NCBI GenBank assembly: GCA_903813345.2
Contig: CAIIXF020000008.1
Location: forward strand, 32,948,867-33,008,866
Length of the DNA: 60,000 nt
Reading direction: 5' to 3'
Origin: Owenia fusiformis
Taxonomy: Eukaryota > Annelida > Polychaeta > Sabellida > Oweniidae
Made by a program: the position numbers and the translations under genes. Positions 1 through 9,990 of the stretch are shown piece after piece. How positions within the stretch are numbered: position 1 is the stretch's first letter; every line of letters begins with the position of its first letter. The notes beneath the pieces are model-generated. The model was not told the origin of the DNA. It saw only the letters and a program-made list of their open reading frames with translations, and searched no databases.

Positions 1-272
1 TTAAAAGAGCTAAATTTAGACTTTAGATCAGGCATCGAAAGTCCACCTTCCATAATAGGCCCAATTAAAGTTGATCGTTGTATTTTGTCTCTTTTTCCGT
101 CCCATAGAAAATTGTAAAGTTCTGTATTTATTTGTTTGATAAAATTGTCACTGGGTGTTTCAAGACATTTTGCTAGGTACATTAGTTGAGATAATGCTAA
201 AGTTTTAATGATAACAATCTTTCCATATAAAGTTAGTTTGTTGACTGTTGTTGACCACAATGATATCCTACA
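1..272 (-). pseudogene. LINE reverse-transcriptase fragment (Tx1/L1-like)
   Basis: The minus strand translates without stops to a segment typical of the region after the RT palm: LTLYGKIVIIKTLALSQLMY, ELYNFLWDGKRDKIQRSTLI, MEGGLSMPDLKSKF. The plus-strand LINE at 24.1 kb has the equivalent MGKIVVIKSLLLSQLTYP and FDFIWDGKPDKIARKTL, so the two belong to related elements. It appears truncated on its 5' side near 272 and runs out of the window at position 1, inside or beyond the PACS 3' region. Confidence 0.8.
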
Positions 273-635
273 CGCAAAATTAAATAGCCGCGAAATTACA
301 ATTTTGAAAAATCGCGAAATGTTATTGTGTCAAAATTAACCTGGAGTACAGTATACCAAATATCCAAGACATGCAATTTGTGACACCAGAGAATTAAAAA
401 AAAAATCAAGAAATCATTGTGTTTTAATGTAAAAGAAGGAAATGCTCAATATATGCTGTACAAAAATTGATTGAAATTGCACCTAAAACAAACAAAAGCA
501 AGAAGAATGCAAGTGTTGCATCAAAATTGATCAAATCCTCTGGTGTCACCCAGTAAATTCAGAATGGCCTCTTTTGTATAGATCAAAGTGGACACCCTGT
601 ATTTAATAGTTATTTCTAAAGCTAATGATGTCTAG

Positions 636-951
636 TACAGGGTGACTCATATGTTTAGGTCCTTGGAAAATTTTCAGTGATTTTCAGTGCCTTATATGGC
701 AAACAAGCTGATAACTTAGCATAAGCAGACCTGTAAAAGTGACAAGGATTATTTCAAAGTGGAGCAGGAGTTTTCCCTATACTTTTAATACATATTTTAA
801 AGCTGTACATATTTTTAGTGAAAAAGAAATATGTTATGAAAACAAAAAATTACATTATTTCAAAACATACTGAGATGTTCCCCCTCTAATTTTTGAATAA
901 TATGAATTCAATTAAACCACAAGTACTGAACCCCTTATGAGTCACCCTGTA
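636..951. mobile_element. MITE with CAGGGTGACTCATA ends (Tc1/mariner-like)
   Basis: The left end TA-CAGGGTGACTCATA at about 634 is mirrored by TATGAGTCACCCTG-TA at about 951. The TA flanks and CAGGGTG ends are typical of mariner-derived non-autonomous elements. There is no coding capacity inside. It lies in the most 3' PACS intron visible. Confidence 0.75.
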
Positions 952-1750
952 TCTATACCTAGTATACATATATAGAAATAATGCCATTCCAACTGAAAAG
1001 AATAGCTGGCTAGAGATGTATGCATGAACAGAAGTGTGATACCTTTGGTTATAGAGTCCAAACCTGAGAATAAAAAAATAAACTTGAAAAAATGTGATCT
1101 AAAATTGATCTTTAGGGGCCATCTCAAGTAATCAGCAGTGAATTTTATTGAGTAACTGAGCCTGATTAGAATTCTCACTGCTCATATTTTGAGATGGGCC
1201 CTTTGAGATTTGAGACAATTTGACACACATGATCATCAAACACACAGTGACAGTTAAAGGGTCTTGATTTGAATACACATAATTTAACACTAACAAGACC
1301 CCTTAAAGGAATCAACCTTCACATCTAGAATCATTTTAAACCCAACATAAATAATTTCTAGTTAAAATTAAAACTTATATAAATCACATATAGTCTATAA
1401 TACATAATTTCAAAAACCAGAATTGTAGAAACTGCCTTAAAATACGATGTCAGTCATAGTAGATTTGAACAGTGGCAATCCATGGAATAATTTCCCGTAA
1501 AAGAATCTGTTTCAGTAAACGAGAAATTGTGAAGAAAAATGTGTCATCGAGAGTTGTTTAGCTTCTAATGGCTAAATGAGCCTTGATAACAAAATGTTCA
1601 AAATGTGGCCTTGAACTTATGTCCCTGAACAAAACCATATTAATTTCTTTGTTGATTGAGCTTGAACTGTAAAGTGAACAAAACTTCATGCATGGCCACT
1701 GTGTGAAATTGTGAAGGGGTAAGACATCGAAATATATCTATAAAACTTAC
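952..1750. other. PACS intron, nothing recognised
   Basis: AT-rich sequence with no open frame resembling the missing PACS C-terminus (expected to follow the TKEKKQK exon). The terminal exon or exons must lie beyond the left edge or have escaped notice. Confidence 0.5.
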
Positions 1751-1833
1751 TTTTTTGTTTCTTTTCTTTTGTGACCACTTGCATTGTGAGTGTGTTATCT
1801 CCTGTTTGGCCTAGACGCGTCACTAACAATGAC
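1751..1833 (-). CDS. PACS: PACS exon, QVVTKEKKQK (inside minisatellite edge)
   Basis: The exon is 83 bp, position 3 in, position 1 out, acceptor CCATTTCAG, donor AAAAA|GTAAGT. It reads SLLVTRLGQTGDNTLTMQVV, then TKEKKQK, matching the family's Phe-Arg-Ser-(Leu/Val)-Gln-Val-Ser-Arg-Leu-Pro ... Met-Thr-Val-Val-Thr-Lys-Glu-Lys-Asn-Lys-Lys. The acceptor and first seven codons coincide with the last unit of a six-copy 55-bp tandem repeat (see 1812-2140). This is the most 3' exon in the window. Confidence 0.93.
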
Positions 1834-2140
1834 CTGAAATGGAGAATTCGTGATGAATTCATTGTATAGACGTGTCACTAACAATGACCTGAAATGGAAT
1901 TCGTGATGAATTCATTGTATAGACGCATCACTAACAATGACCTTAAATGGATGAATTCGTGATGAATTCATTGTATAGACGCGTCACTAACAATGACCTT
2001 AAATGGAGAATTCGTGATGAATTCATTGTATAGACGCGTCACTAACAATGACCTGAAATGGATCATTCGAGATGAATTCATTGTATAGACGTGTCACTAA
2101 CAATGACCCGAAATGGAGAATTCGGGATGAATTCATTGTT
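1812..2140. repeat. 55-bp minisatellite, 6 copies, overlapping PACS exon 5' end
   Basis: Units begin at 1812, 1867, 1920, 1976, 2031 and 2086 (spacings 53-56 bp), each starting tagacg and ending attcattgta. On the minus strand every unit contains the sequence of the PACS exon acceptor and its first codons. The AG is kept as TTTCAG in units 1, 2 and 5, as TTTAAG in units 3 and 4, and lost (TTTCGG) in unit 6. Only the unit nearest the exon continues into coding sequence. Confidence 0.95.
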
Positions 2141-2605
2141 TAATCCAAAGTTTCAAATACAAAAGAGTGGCCATTTTGAACATAGTCAACAGGGTGCCAT
2201 TTTTTACATTTATTCGAGCAAGCAGCCAAAATGCACAAGCCTTTAAATCTAAAACAAACTACTTTTTGAAATATCAACAAGACATATGAACAGATAGAGA
2301 TCCGATTATGATAATTGTTACTATCAACAATAATGCAAGAACGATTTAAGTTTTCTGACTATACGTATATGATTTTTCAGAATAGTTTTCGTTTTGTTTT
2401 TTTCTCATTTCATGTAGCTCTTCAAATTCCCTGACTTCCTGACTCAGAATTCTATTTTTTTCATTTTTATGGAAATTCTGAAATTCAAACTTTTTCATGC
2501 CAAATAAAAACCAAATGGCAACCCTGCAATTTCATATTGTCAATCATTTATGACACACTTGACCTATGACCTCTGATAGTCCATTTACCAAATATGGAAA
2601 CATAC

Positions 2606-2764
2606 CTAAAAGCGGCTTTCATTGAGCATTTTGTAGTTTCTCGTTTGACTTTATCTTTTTCGTTAACATCTTTGGTGACTATGGCAAGCCAATAGTCAAG
2701 TTGGAGATCCATAAATAGTTCTGGTCCAAGACGCAACTCTTGGGATGTGTTGCTGGAACTTGGG
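2606..2764 (-). CDS. PACS: PACS exon, LQLDYWLA
   Basis: The exon is 159 bp, position 3 in, position 2 out, acceptor TATTTTTCAG, donor TTTAG|GTATGT. It encodes PSSSNTSQELRLGPELFMDL, then QLDYWLAIVTKDVNEKDKVK and TTKCSMKAAF. It matches the family's Gly-Leu-Gln-Val-Asp-Tyr-Trp ... Lys-Asn-Thr-Leu-Lys-(Cys/Ser)-x-Phe-Arg. The split Arg codon is completed by the G opening the next exon. Confidence 0.94.
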
Positions 2765-3023
2765 CTGAAAAATAAGTAGAAAATTAAATAAAATTTTATA
2801 GACACATTTGTGCTCATATATTAATTGGGAAAACATGTAATAAAGAAAAAAGTTGCACATTTTGGATTTTTCAATCTGAACTAAAAGTTTAAGGTATTCC
2901 CTTATACTCAGCTAAGCGCACAATATAATTAGTGGCTCATTTAATTTTACATTAAAGTAAATTTGCCTCGACACACATTACAAGTCGATAGATCATATAC
3001 TAAACAATTCATGAAAATCTCAC

Positions 3024-3225
3024 CCGACTGGTGCTGAGCTACTCTGGCTAATACTGGGTGAATTAGGAGGTGTTTGATTGTCCCGTGATTTCTCAATACT
3101 CGTCACGGGTCTATTTTGATTGTCCCGTGATTTCTCAACCACGGGCTGACTAGGAGAATTGCTCGGTGGGGAACTGGATAAACCTGTGTTCAATGATGGA
3201 CTTTGAGGCAAAACATCATCGTATT
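3024..3225 (-). CDS. PACS: PACS exon, Ser/Pro-rich linker with internal duplication
   Basis: The exon is 202 bp, position 2 in, position 2 out, acceptor ATTTTCAG, donor TCGG|GTGAGA. It encodes EYDDVLPQSPSLNTGLSSSP and a Ser/Pro/Asn-rich stretch, as in vertebrate PACS proteins (Thr-Pro-Pro-Ser-Ser-Pro-Ser). A 24-base segment at 3073-3096 is repeated exactly at 3115-3138, 42 bases away. This gives two copies of EKSRDNQ in frame, a recent in-frame coding duplication. Confidence 0.9.
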
Positions 3226-3470
3226 CTGAAAATATAATGTGGATTACTTCAATTTTAAATTCTAAAATAACCAATAATCAATAAATAATTTATTTTTGTC
3301 AATTGTTTCATTTTTTCAAATTTTTCAAATTCTATACTATAAAACATTAATTGGTAAACAATATATTTGTCAATTCTTGCATTTCTTCAATAATTCAATT
3401 CTATACTTAAAACTTATGATTTGGACAATTATTTCATTATATGCTAGCCCATAAAGCTTCACATATATAC

Positions 3471-3513
3471 CTGATTGTATTATTGAGGCATCTGTTAGAC
3501 CAACCCGCACATC
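3471..3513 (-). CDS. PACS: PACS exon, DVRVGLTDAS
   Basis: The second 43-bp micro-exon, phase 0 in, position 1 out, acceptor GTTTTGCAG, donor ATCAG|GTATAT. The peptide DVRVGLTDASIIQS aligns with Val-Val-Lys-Val-Gly-(Ile/Leu)-Val-Glu in the family. The phase fits both neighbours. Confidence 0.9.
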
Positions 3514-3694
3514 CTGCAAAACAATAATTATGTAAATGTCAATTTGAAATAAATATTTCTAAATGGAATACAATGGGAATAGCAACAACAGCTTATTTAT
3601 GCATGTAAATTCCCATTTAATTACTTAATCACTCCAAGAAATATTATGGATAAAATGTTCTCTCATTCACCATTTGATCGCTTTAATAAAATTA

Positions 3695-3864
3695 CAGTTA
3701 AACCTGTCTAATTAAAACACCACTGGGATTGGCCAAAAGTGTTCAGATTGGCAGATGTTCACATGTTAAGGTTTTAATGTGGGTTGATTGGAGATAACAG
3801 GCAATGAGAAAAAGTGTTAGAGGCGTTTGGTATAGAGAAGTGTTTGAATTTACAAGTTTCACTG
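3695..3864. mobile_element. pogo/Tc1-like MITE, CAGTTAAACCTG ends
   Basis: 170 bp flanked by TA, from CAGTTAAACCTG to AAGTTTCACTG. Inside are several 'gtgttcagattgg' modules shared with the copies at 35848, 42592 and 48375. It sits in a 387-bp PACS intron. Confidence 0.7.
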
Positions 3865-3900
3865 TACAATAACGGGTAAAATAATTTTGTCAAAACTTAC

Positions 3901-3943
3901 ATTGATAAATGGTAAAAAGACTTGGGAAGACTCTTCATCAGTG
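3901..3943 (-). CDS. PACS: PACS exon, TDEESSQVFLPFIN
   Basis: A micro-exon of 43 bp, position 3 in, codon end out, acceptor TACTTCCAG, donor AAT|GTAAGT. With the previous exon it reads Lys-Ser-TDEESSQVFLPFIN, matching the family's Lys-Ser-Pro-Asp-Glu-Glu-Ser-Ser-Gln-Lys-Phe-Ile-Pro-Phe. It is one of two adjacent 43-bp exons. Confidence 0.93.
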
Positions 3944-4125
3944 CTGGAAGTAAAAATTTAAAAATAATAACTTTCGTTTCATTTTAAAAAATCAAGAATA
4001 CAATGAAATGTATTTCTATTGATTGATCTCTTTATATCTTTTTATGGTAAACATATTGGACACCATGAATTTTTGATTTGTTAAAGTAATGGTATCACAC
4101 TAACATAAGACTTCGGTATACCCAC

Positions 4126-4228
4126 CTTTTGTTCTTGTAAGTTATCATGGCCTCCGCTAGAGGGAGCTGCACTAGATTTGAGGCACCATTTACGTAACGA
4201 GTAACTCGATTCACTATATCTGTCATGT
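4126..4228 (-). CDS. PACS: PACS exon, [13 protein letters not shown]
   Basis: The exon is 103 bp, phase 1 in, position 2 out, with acceptor CCTTTACAG and donor AAAAG|GTGGGT. It encodes [20 protein letters not shown], then [14 protein letters not shown]. The family has Asp-Ile-Val-Ser-Arg-Ile...Tyr-(Ile/Val)-x-Gly-Ala...Gln-Leu-Pro-(Ile/Val)-Ala-Glu-Ala-Met-Leu-Thr. Confidence 0.95.
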
Positions 4229-4450
4229 CTGTAAAGGAATAAATATAAAAATTCTGTTTTTTTGCAAAAGCAAAGGCGAAAATTCCATATGACCATGTGA
4301 AGTTCTCTTTTATACTTGCTAACACATCGATAAGTGACAGAATCATAGTGTTTATCTTAATACTGACATTATCTTATTTATCCAATAATTTTTCTAATTG
4401 AGACTAAATTCTTTTGTTTATTTTTTTATTTTATGCTTTACTATCCTCAC

Positions 4451-4561
4451 CTGGTTTTTGACTTTCTTGATTTTCGAAGATGTCTCGCCAAAATGGGTCG
4501 AGAAACATCGACTGGTACGCCGAATCGACACCTCCAAGGTACTTCCCTATTGAACTATTGC
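4451..4561 (-). CDS. PACS: PACS exon, KYLGGVDSAYQ
   Basis: The exon is 111 bp, codon position 2 in, position 1 out, with acceptor TTTTTAG and donor CAG|GTGAGG. It encodes NSSIGKYLGGVDSAYQSMFL, then DPFWRDIFENQESQKP. It aligns with the family's Val-Ala-(Arg/Lys)-Tyr-Leu-Gly-Ser-Val-Asp...Trp-Arg-Asp-Leu-Phe. Confidence 0.94.
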
Positions 4562-4927
4562 CTAAAAAGACCATATAAGGACATAAGTGAAGAGCAGAGA
4601 TGGAGGGGGATGAAGACTTGTGGAGCTCACTGGATGCTGTCTTTCGTTCAGTTCATTTATCATTCATTCAAAGAATAGGATTGTTATTGCAACAATGATA
4701 TATCACAATGATATATCACCCTGATATTCTTAGATTTTGTCATGCTGTTTTTTATAACTGACTTTTTGTATTTTGTAGTTATTTAGTTTAAGCTAGTTTT
4801 AGTTTAATTTTGTATATAATAGTGTGTGACCTATATGTCATTGTTATGAAATTCCAGTTTGTGAACACTCTAGACTGATAAGAGTTAAAACAGAAATGAA
4901 TGATTTTTGGCACAAAGGTTAACTTAC

Positions 4928-5082
4928 CTAGGGGAATGACTAAGAACCTAATGTAGCTTTGCCAGTCGGGGGATTTAGCGGAAAACTGTTCAACATAAGG
5001 CTTCAATACTGAACTAATGTAGCCGTCGCCACCTATAATGCCTATTCGAACCATAGGGGGCGCTTGTGAATTACTGTTGCAA
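4928..5082 (-). CDS. PACS: PACS exon, GGDGYISSVLKPYVEQ
   Basis: The exon is 155 bp, opens at codon position 3 after CTTTTCCAG and ends at position 1 (CTAG|GTAAGT). It encodes CNSNSQAPPMVRIGIIGGDG, YISSVLKPYVEQFSAKSPDW and QSYIRFLVIPLG. Asn-Cys-Asn-Ser-Ser ... Gly-Gly-x-x-Tyr-x-x-x-(Val/Ile)-Leu ... Asp-Trp-x-x-Tyr-(Met/Ile)-Arg-Phe-Leu-(Val/Ile)-Ile-Pro-Leu-Gly is the strongest family signature in the C-terminal half. Confidence 0.97.
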
Positions 5083-6542
5083 CTGGAAAAGTAAATATAT
5101 CCATCATTATTTTATTTCATAAAGGAAGTACATGCATACAAAAATAAGAAATAAGATGAGAATGACTTTGAGCGATTATCCAAATGTTGACTGGAAAACT
5201 GATGTTTATTTAATTATGATTTAGCCCCTCTCCCATATATTATAAAAATGTTGATTTCACTTTTAACTTGAATTTTCAAAAAAAATCATTTCCCCCCTCC
5301 CCTGGTGAAACTCTACTGAAACTTAACTTTTGAAGCATTCCTTTTATACGTTTACCAAAATAGAATACAATGATTCAGTCTGACTCCTATCAAAAATCAA
5401 TACCAAATAACATTAGCAGATACTTGGAATTCATTGTTTTGGCATAATTATATAAACATGGCATAAAGTCAATGTTTGGCAACATACTGGCCATGTGGAT
5501 GTTCTGCATTGCGTCGCCAAGAAAACTACATTATTGTACATATGTTCCATTTGTTTATTTCAACTGGTAGGATTTTTAGGAACGGGTAATTTTTTCTGGA
5601 ACTCTTACCAAGAACTACAGGAATTTTGCAATTTACAAATCAGCCTGTTTTATTTTTTGCCAAAATTACTAGAAATTCTATGAAACGACACCATCAGGAT
5701 TCTTTACTTTTTGTACATATTTGTTTGTGGATATTTTTCTGTTATTAACCTCTTGAATCCCAGGCTCTAAAATTGGCATGAAACCAGAGAATTTTTCATT
5801 TTTTGCCACCTTTTGACATTTTATTACATACCTATACACTTTTAGATGCTCAGCTTAGTAAAATTGGACGGCAGAGATCATTTCTACACGTTTTAAAACA
5901 ATTTTTGTGTAAATTGGATGAAAATTGTTCAAATGAGAGCAATTTTTGTGAAAAATTTTGTGACAGATTTTCTCGTCCCTCTGGGCACCAGTCTTATTTC
6001 ATTTGTGATGGATATATCCGTCACTCTGGGTATTCAAGAGGTTAAAGAAAAAAATCTTAAATAAAAACATTCTTTGGAAAGAATCAATATTTTGATATGC
6101 ATTCCTTTAACTATTAATTCGAGAATGAATAATTTAGAATAAGTATCTTCCCTAAAGACTGTCATCTCAATTAGAATGTGTAATGATCAGATGAAATAAT
6201 CTCAGTATTAATAATTCATGTCTTTAGGGACAAACTGGCCAAATGTATTCTAAGAATAACTGAATGATACATGGAATTTAAGGCACTGCAATAAAAAATC
6301 TGAACTGGTAAAAAAAGATCAAGAAAAAAATACAATTAAATCTCTTTATTTCAATAGGTGGAAAATCTATAAACTTTTTTGAAGTTTTACAAAAAATTTC
6401 AAAAAATGTAACCATCTGGTTGCAATTACAAAAAAGTGTGACAATTTGTTACAAATAATAAATGCCAATACCAAATGTCACTCACAGAATTGGTAACTAT
6501 AACTTCTTGGTGTTGTCATGGTGACATAAAAAAATCACTTAC
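5083..6542 (-). other. PACS intron without recognised element
   Basis: 1.46 kb, AT-rich, no exon-like open frame on either strand. A few short runs are present (pyrimidine-rich near 5230-5300). Short open frames here show no family motif. Confidence 0.5.
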
Positions 6543-6649
6543 AATTTTTGTATTCTGGTGACTATAGTGTTAACGGTTGCCTTGACATCAGCATCTGAGC
6601 AGGTGCATATAATCTTGTGCTGTTTTTCCTCGAGTTTCTGGCTCAGTAA
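6543..6649 (-). CDS. PACS: PACS exon, ICTCSDADV
   Basis: The exon is 107 bp, phase 0 in, ending at codon position 2 before GTAAGT. It encodes LLSQKLEEKQHKIICTCSDA, then VKATVNTIVTRIQK plus a split Phe codon. The family has Val-Cys-Thr-Cys-Ser-x-Ala-Asp-Val-Gln-Ala-x-Phe-(Ser/Asn)-Thr-Ile-Val-(Ser/Thr)-Arg-Ile-Gln-Arg here. The acceptor is CTGCCTCCAG. About 80 bp around its 5' edge recur, degraded, near 7560-7630. Confidence 0.94.
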
Positions 6650-7778
6650 CTGGAGGCAGATACAAATTTTATGTCATGGGAGGGTGGATACCAGATATAT
6701 CCTCAAGTTGTTTCAGTAACTGCGCACAAAAAAAATCTTTTTGAAATCCACTGCCTTCAATTGAAATTGTCAGAAAATGAGTTTGTCCATAGATGCTGAT
6801 CAAATCTTATGAGCTCAAGACACTCACCAACTTGCCATAAAACAAAGTAGAAAAAATGATTTTTTGACACAGTTCTCAAGAGAATTAGTCATTTATACCA
6901 AGGATCAAGATGATGATCATCTAGTAAAACTGATTATTCCTTCACCTAAAAAATTCAAATGAACCATGAACCTGTGAAGCTCAGAAATTCTTTGACAAAA
7001 CAGTCTTACAAAACACTGCAAAATCCCCTTTTTAGACAAAAATAATCATGATTTAAACCTATTACTTCAACTGATATTAGATAGACAAGAATGGTTTGGA
7101 AGGTCAATTTTTCTATAAATATGTTTTAACTGAGAAATATAAAGATGAAATTGACCAATTTCTATGAAAAATCTGTTTCTAAATTGCCTTAGAGAGTGAC
7201 CAGATCAGCTTGACCTTGGAGTTTTAACACAGGACATCAATTTCATGTTCTAAATATAGAGCTGTCAATCAAAATCTTCAACTGTATGGAAAAGTTATTT
7301 TTAGTTTGGATGTGGATGATCTTCATGTTGAATTGTTCTCAGAAAAAGAATTGAAGTTTTGTAATAATGCTCATGATTTATTCAACTTATAATCATTTAG
7401 AAAATGATTTTTGATAAATATATAAAGGTCGAAGTGACCTACTTGTGAAGACACTGAAAATGTATTCTTTTTTAGCACAATGGAACGAATTAATAACCAT
7501 TTAAAAGATTAGAACAAGATTAGAATAAAATATTCTATAATTAGTAAAAAGAAAAAAAGAGGTAGATATAAACATTATGCCCTGGGAGGGCTAAATATCA
7601 TATATATCCTCTGGTTAAGTAACTGAGGGTTTCCAGTTTCCCTCTCTTTGCAACAAAATACGTTTATACAATTAATAATAATTATTATGTGACAATACTT
7701 ATTGTTGCATTCACTATTCAGTGTTTCAGAAATATACAAGCACATTTTATACCTAATAAGCAAGTAAATCATATTTAC

Positions 7779-7880
7779 CTGTCCATGTAACTCATTACTG
7801 TTGACTAGTATGACCGTATCTGGTAGATATTCATAAGGGGCTAATACTGTTGATAGGTGGTCTAGAAGAACCTTACGAGG
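7779..7880 (-). CDS. PACS: PACS exon, PRKVLLDHL
   Basis: The exon is 102 bp (34 codons, phase 0/0), after TTTTTTTCAG and before CAG|GTAAAT. The peptide begins PRKVLLDHLSTVLAPYEYLP and ends TVILVNSNELHGQ. It matches the family's Pro-Arg-Lys-x-Val-Tyr-Asp-Gln-Leu...Leu-Pro-Glu-Asn-Val-Ile-Leu-Val-Asn-Thr-x-Asp-Trp-Gln-Gly-Gln. This opens the conserved C-terminal PACS domain. Confidence 0.94.
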
Positions 7881-8156
7881 CTGAAAAAAATAAAATGTCA
7901 TGATTTTATTCATTCATTTATATCATTGCCGGGTCATATTTTCAATTGGATAACATGGAACGGTCAGTATGTCCAACAGGTTAAATTTCCAACTTGACCT
8001 GTCATTATTCTTTTGAACGTGACTGGTAGTCAGACTCTTAAGGCGTGTCCTGATCATAATTATATTCAACAAAATACAACACAAAATAATAAGATGAGGA
8101 AAATTCTTTTGGTTTTTAATGTTGCCCTTTGTGGTTATTATTAATTGTTGCAGTGT

Positions 8157-8325
8157 TCTCCACAAGATTTTTTCTCAAGTGGGTACAAAAAATTCGTCAT
8201 GATATGCCCATTTTTCACGTTTTCAAGTGGGTGCAAATGGATTTTCAGGTAGGTGCAAGTCTGTTTTTAAAATCTCAGGTGGGTGCTGTGCCCACTTGCT
8301 TTAATGCTGGGAAGATCACTGTGTC
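8157..8325 (+). repeat. Dispersed 'gtgggtgcaaa' repeat, copy 1
   Basis: Runs from tctccacaagattttttctc to tgctgggaagatcactg, with two internal 'caagtgggtgcaaatgg / ttttcaggtgggtgc' modules. Other copies are at about 9464, 39836, 48587, 59088 and in reverse at 34220. The open frame it creates is shared among copies but shows no protein family. Confidence 0.8.
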
Positions 8326-8486
8326 GTAATCAGGCATTAAGATGACATGTCACCACCTGTTTGTAACAACAAATGTAACAATTGTTACAAATGCTGACAC
8401 TAGTCACAAAATGGAAAAGGTAGCTATTACAATATTTTACATTGTTTGTGGTGGTAACATAATATTTAAAAAAAAACAGTGCTTAC

Positions 8487-8747
8487 CATTTCTACTCTAT
8501 CTGAACTATTTTGACGTTCCATTTTCGGCTTGAGGTTGTCCTTTCGTTTCTTTTCTCTCCCACTGAAGGAGGTCTTTGTCTTGGGTTTCAGAGGGGGTGA
8601 CTTAGGTTTATCTTGGACAGGGTCTGCTGTCTGGGGTGGGGTGGTATGCTGAGGGGGGTCAGAGGATTGTTCTTGGTCAGTTAAATTGTCCATATATGTA
8701 TCGGAATCATTTCTTCTGGAGCTATCATCACTGTTCCCTGTAGACTC
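8487..8747 (-). CDS. PACS: PACS exon, low-complexity middle region
   Basis: The largest exon found, 261 bp (87 codons, phase 0/0), between TTTTCCAG and GAAATG|GTAAGC. It opens with ESTGNSDDSSRRNDSDTYMD, continues through a Pro/Lys-rich stretch (DKPKSPPLKPKTKTSFSGRE), and ends in KPKMERQNSSDRVEM. It aligns with the poorly conserved region before Pro-Arg-Lys. KTKTSFSGREK sits where vertebrate PACS2 has its basic Arg-Ser-Thr-Ser phosphosite segment. Confidence 0.85.
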
Positions 8748-9463
8748 CTGGAAAAGTGCAAATTCAGATACAATTTATCCATTGTTTCTAAAAATATCAT
8801 GATTACATGGTGTTCAAAAACTCATAAAAGCCAATTGTATTTGGTTTTCTGAAACAATCAATTACGATGTAAAAAAATTAATTGCAAAAATCAGTAAAAA
8901 AAGTGCATATTGTGCATAATGATACGTATGGTAAAATTGTTCATTTGCAATTTGATTCACCAAATTTTTAGCTAATTTCACACATAAGCAATTTTTCATG
9001 CCAATACTATCATTCATTGTTTTTCATTCTTTAGTTAAAAAATCGTAAAATCACTTGTTTATCGAGAGAATCATTTGCCAAAGGTTTCCAGCTGAACAGA
9101 AATCTAACAAAGCTACAAATGTACATTTGAGGGTTGTCTAAAAAGTCTTAAACAATCAAAATGAGATATGGTTTTTGGTATGCGTTACACAAGAACACCA
9201 AAGGTACATAGGGCAACATAAGCCAAGAAATGAATGAACAGGTTTCCATGACAACTGACTCAAAGTACATTAACACTATACAAAATAATAACTATCACAA
9301 ACTTATATGCAACCATATACACACATGTACATTATACATAACCAATGATAAAACAATCCTGAAGTTATAGCTATTGCAAGCCATTTCTCTTTCATTTAAA
9401 TGAACTCCCCAATTTTCTGGAATTTCCTCACAATTTAAAATGTTTACTCCTTCCACATAATTC

Positions 9464-9670
9464 AGTGATCTCTACAGGATTTTTTCCCAAGTGGTTACAA
9501 CATTCTCATTTTCACAATTCAAACCAAAATTGGTCAAAATATGCCCATTTTTCATGATTTTTCTCATTTTCAAGTGGGTGCAAATGAACCTTCAGGTGGC
9601 TGAAGCCTATTTTCAAAATCTCAGTTGGGTGCTGTGCCCACTTGCTTTAATGCTGGGAAGATCACTGTGA
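9464..9670 (+). repeat. Dispersed 'gtgggtgcaaa' repeat, copy 2
   Basis: Near full length. It begins CAGTGATCTCTACAGGATTT and ends GCTGGGAAGATCACTG, so the ends form a short inverted repeat (CAGTGATCT). This suggests a DNA element, but I could not find a matching target-site duplication. Confidence 0.75.
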
Positions 9671-9907
9671 TTGCTTTATTCCTAATTGATTCCATTCCAT
9701 TCCTTTTTCCTATTCAAAAAATACATTTTTATCATAGTTGAGAACAAAACAGCACATGACATGCTTTTAGTTACATGTTGCTAGATAAATTAAATGATAA
9801 AAGCATGCTACGTACAAACAATCTAGTTGAAGCTTACAAACATAAGCAAATTTGTTTTCGTGATCATAAGTAGAAATGCAATTCAAAACTGAATAAAATG
9901 TAGTTGT

Positions 9908-9990
9908 TAAAGAACTGTTGAAGATTTCTTTAGAACTGTTGAAGATTTCTTTAGAACTGTTGAAGATTTCTTTAGAACTGTTGAAGAATT
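9908..9990. repeat. 21-bp tandem repeat, about 4 copies
   Basis: The unit gaactgttgaagatttcttta is repeated with perfect 21-bp period, ending in a variant (gaagaattcttt). It lies in a PACS intron. The period of seven codons makes an open frame, but no exon signals flank it. Confidence 0.9.

Noticed and set aside
1470-1570. Minus-strand stretch with ISRLLKQILL as the missing PACS C-terminal exon
   Set aside because: Slight resemblance to the family's Ile-Ser-Arg-Leu-Ile motif, but no convincing match around it and no suitable splice sites in the required phase.
1812-2140. CRISPR-like regular repeat array
   Set aside because: The units are contiguous tandem copies without unique spacers and the genome is eukaryotic.
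4081-4346. Two overlapping minus-strand frames read as separate genes
   Set aside because: Only the one with DMTDIVNRV is the PACS exon. The other is a shadow frame and the extensions run into introns.
8129-8329. Open frame with WVQMDFQVGAS-like peptide, recurring at 59162
   Set aside because: It is part of a dispersed repeat. The copies carry it in differing completeness and neighbouring frames are equally open.
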